Program-made: the position numbers and the translations under genes | In this document: positions 5,284 through 6,252 of the stretch, in pieces | Layout of the letters: each line of letters begins with the position of its first letter | Numbering within the stretch: position 1 is the first letter of the stretch | Notes under the pieces: generated by a model | Database searches by the model: none | What the model saw: the letters and a program-made list of their open reading frames with translations, nothing else | Told to the model about the DNA's origin: nothing | From: Lachnospiraceae bacterium | GTDB lineage: Bacteria; Bacillota_A; Clostridia; Lachnospirales; Lachnospiraceae | Length of the DNA: 6,252 bases | Reading direction: 5' to 3' | Assembly (NCBI GenBank): GCA_024690425.1 | Contig: JAILCT010000068.1 | Location: 1-6,252 of the forward strand

Positions 5284-6045
5284 TCAGTTCTTTCTTGCTA
5301 TTGCAGTAAACTCTCCCGGAAGTTTCTCGTTCTCCCATGAAGGATGTTCATCAAAACGCTCCAAAGTAAATCCGCTCCCGATGATAGAATTGATGATCTC
5401 GCTGATTGTGTACTTCCTGTAGTGGCATTTAGGGATCTGCTTACGGATCTCCTCATCGTAAAATCTTGCGTGCGCCATCTCACCTTCAAAGATATCTGTT
5501 GAGAAATAACTCATGGTTGGCTGCTGCAGCCCAAGTATATCGGAAATCTTAGTAAATGGATGGAAGTCACTGCAGATCATCTTTCCAGCGGGTTTAAGCA
5601 ATCCGTTCATAACATTCATAAAAGCATTTATATCGTGGAAATAATGAAGGATTCCACCCTCCATAAAGACAACATCAAAAAAGCCGGCATACTTGTCCAT
5701 ATCAATTTCCATGATGTCACAGACTTCATATCCGATCTTCACGCCTGCAGCTTCAGCCGTTTCGACAGCGTATTTCCTATTGGCTTCGGAAATATCAAAG
5801 ACAGTGACCTCCGCGCCCAAGAGAGCCAGCGGGATCGCTTTCTTGCCGCAGGATCCGCAGATATTCGCCACCTTGACATCTTCAAAAGAATCAAAGTAGT
5901 TTGCATACTGCTTCAGCATCTTCTTTGGATCCGCTTTATCCTTTGATGCTCTTTCCTCCGGAGTCCCCGCGGTTCTTACCCAAAAGTCATATGCATCAAA
6001 CTCCCAGGCTTTTTTATGTTGTAAACTGTAATCTTCCAAACCCAT
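5284..6045 (-). CDS. Class I SAM-dependent methyltransferase
   Basis: This 253-residue protein has the Rossmann-type methyltransferase core. Motif I is VKVANICGSCGKKAIPLA (57-74), the acidic end of strand 2 is VTVFDIS (80-86, Asp84), YEVCDIMEID (106-115) gives the adenine-side Asp110, and FFDVVFMEGGILHYF (122-136) is the strand 4 region. An N-terminal helical segment (1-55) and a C-terminal part with KYTISEIINSIIGSGF (211-226) complete the usual length. It would transfer a methyl group from S-adenosylmethionine; whether the acceptor is a small molecule, RNA or protein is not evident. The ATG at 6045 is preceded closely by GGGAGG. Upstream, 57 bp separate it from the end of another gene, and an imperfect dyad fills most of that spacer. 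The reading frame continues for 34 codons after its TGA, described separately. Confidence 0.9.
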   Translation of the reverse strand: MGLEDYSLQHKKAWEFDAYDFWVRTAGTPEERASKDKADPKKMLKQYANYFDSFEDVKVANICGSCGKKAIPLALLGAEVTVFDISEANRKYAVETAEAAGVKIGYEVCDIMEIDMDKYAGFFDVVFMEGGILHYFHDINAFMNVMNGLLKPAGKMICSDFHPFTKISDILGLQQPTMSYFSTDIFEGEMAHARFYDEEIRKQIPKCHYRKYTISEIINSIIGSGFTLERFDEHPSWENEKLPGEFTAIARKN

Positions 6046-6059
6046 TATCCTCCCGGCAT

Positions 6060-6101
6060 TTTATATGGACATTTATCCGAACATTTATTTGTCCAGATAA
6101 A
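6060..6101. repeat. 42-bp imperfect dyad before the methyltransferase gene
   Basis: TTTATATGGACA (6060-6071) and TGTCCAGATAAA (6090-6101) are inverted copies that match at 11 of 12 positions around an 18-base centre. The centre also contains ACATTTAT, part of a direct repeat (6069-6076 and 6081-6088). The dyad starts 1 base after the upstream stop codon and ends just before the methyltransferase ribosome binding site. No T-run follows, so an operator or leader hairpin is more likely than a terminator. Confidence 0.6.
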
Positions 6102-6102
6102 T

Positions 6103-6252
6103 CTATATCAGCGATATTTTTATTCCAACAACCCCATACTGAGCCTGTTTTTCCTTCGAGTAGTATTCCTCCATGTCTTCCGGAGATGCGGTATCAATAT
6201 CTTCCTCAGTATAACCGCATTCAAGTAGAGGTAGTTCACCGTATAGTTCCTC
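6103..6252 (-). CDS. C-terminal end of an unidentified protein, possibly ASCH-like
   Basis: A 49-codon frame enters from the right edge and ends with TAG at 6103-6105. It is acidic (YTEEDIDTASPEDMEEYYSK, residues 14-33 of the visible part) and ends YGVVGIKISLI. A last strand of the form YGVxGIxIxLI after a helix with YYSxEK recalls the end of small clostridial ASCH-domain proteins, but only the tail is visible and this is memory-based. The methyltransferase start follows after 57 bp in the same direction. That this is coding is likely from composition and the clean stop; the family is uncertain. Confidence 0.6.
   Translation of the reverse strand, partial: EELYGELPLLECGYTEEDIDTASPEDMEEYYSKEKQAQYGVVGIKISLI

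Noticed and set aside
5087..5422. 111-codon plus-strand frame across the HIRAN upstream region and methyltransferase 3' end
   Set aside because: It overlaps the methyltransferase on the opposite strand, and its sequence has no domain features or clear ribosome binding site.

Overview
The window reads as chromosomal DNA of a Clostridia-type Firmicute, most likely a Lachnospiraceae relative. This is inferred from strong AGGAGG-type ribosome binding sites, one TTG start, moderate GC and protein types I associate with gut and rumen Lachnospiraceae. No database search was possible. Every supported gene lies on the minus strand, so the biological order runs from high to low coordinates.

Right part (6252 to about 4737): the C-terminal end of an unidentified gene, possibly ASCH-like, runs in from the right edge. 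A 42-bp imperfect dyad fills most of the 57-bp spacer after it. Next come a complete class I SAM-dependent methyltransferase and, after about 220 bp of largely non-coding DNA, a small HIRAN-domain protein with a very strong ribosome binding site. A 34-codon open stretch follows the methyltransferase TGA in the same frame.

Middle (about 4736 to 3037): a 288-bp gap holds a 12-bp perfect palindrome, a small hairpin and two copies of a 21-bp-period repeat, with no convincing gene. It is followed by a P-loop kinase-like ATPase, a possible 17-codon leader ORF, and an alpha/beta hydrolase. The leader's stop codon overlaps the hydrolase's TTG start.

Left part (2987 to 1): a tight run of an HD-domain phosphohydrolase (YfbR/HDDC2 type), a 56-aa DUF3006-like protein, a MazG-like NTP pyrophosphohydrolase and a macro-domain protein with a C-terminal helical domain. 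A likely intrinsic terminator follows, then a von Willebrand factor A (vWA) protein cut by the left edge.

A theme of nucleotide housekeeping is plausible: MazG-type enzymes turn (d)NTPs into (d)NMPs, YfbR-type HD enzymes dephosphorylate dNMPs, and macro domains bind or process ADP-ribose derivatives. That the genes act together is inferred from spacing and family knowledge. No tRNA, rRNA, CRISPR array, transposase or phage gene was seen.
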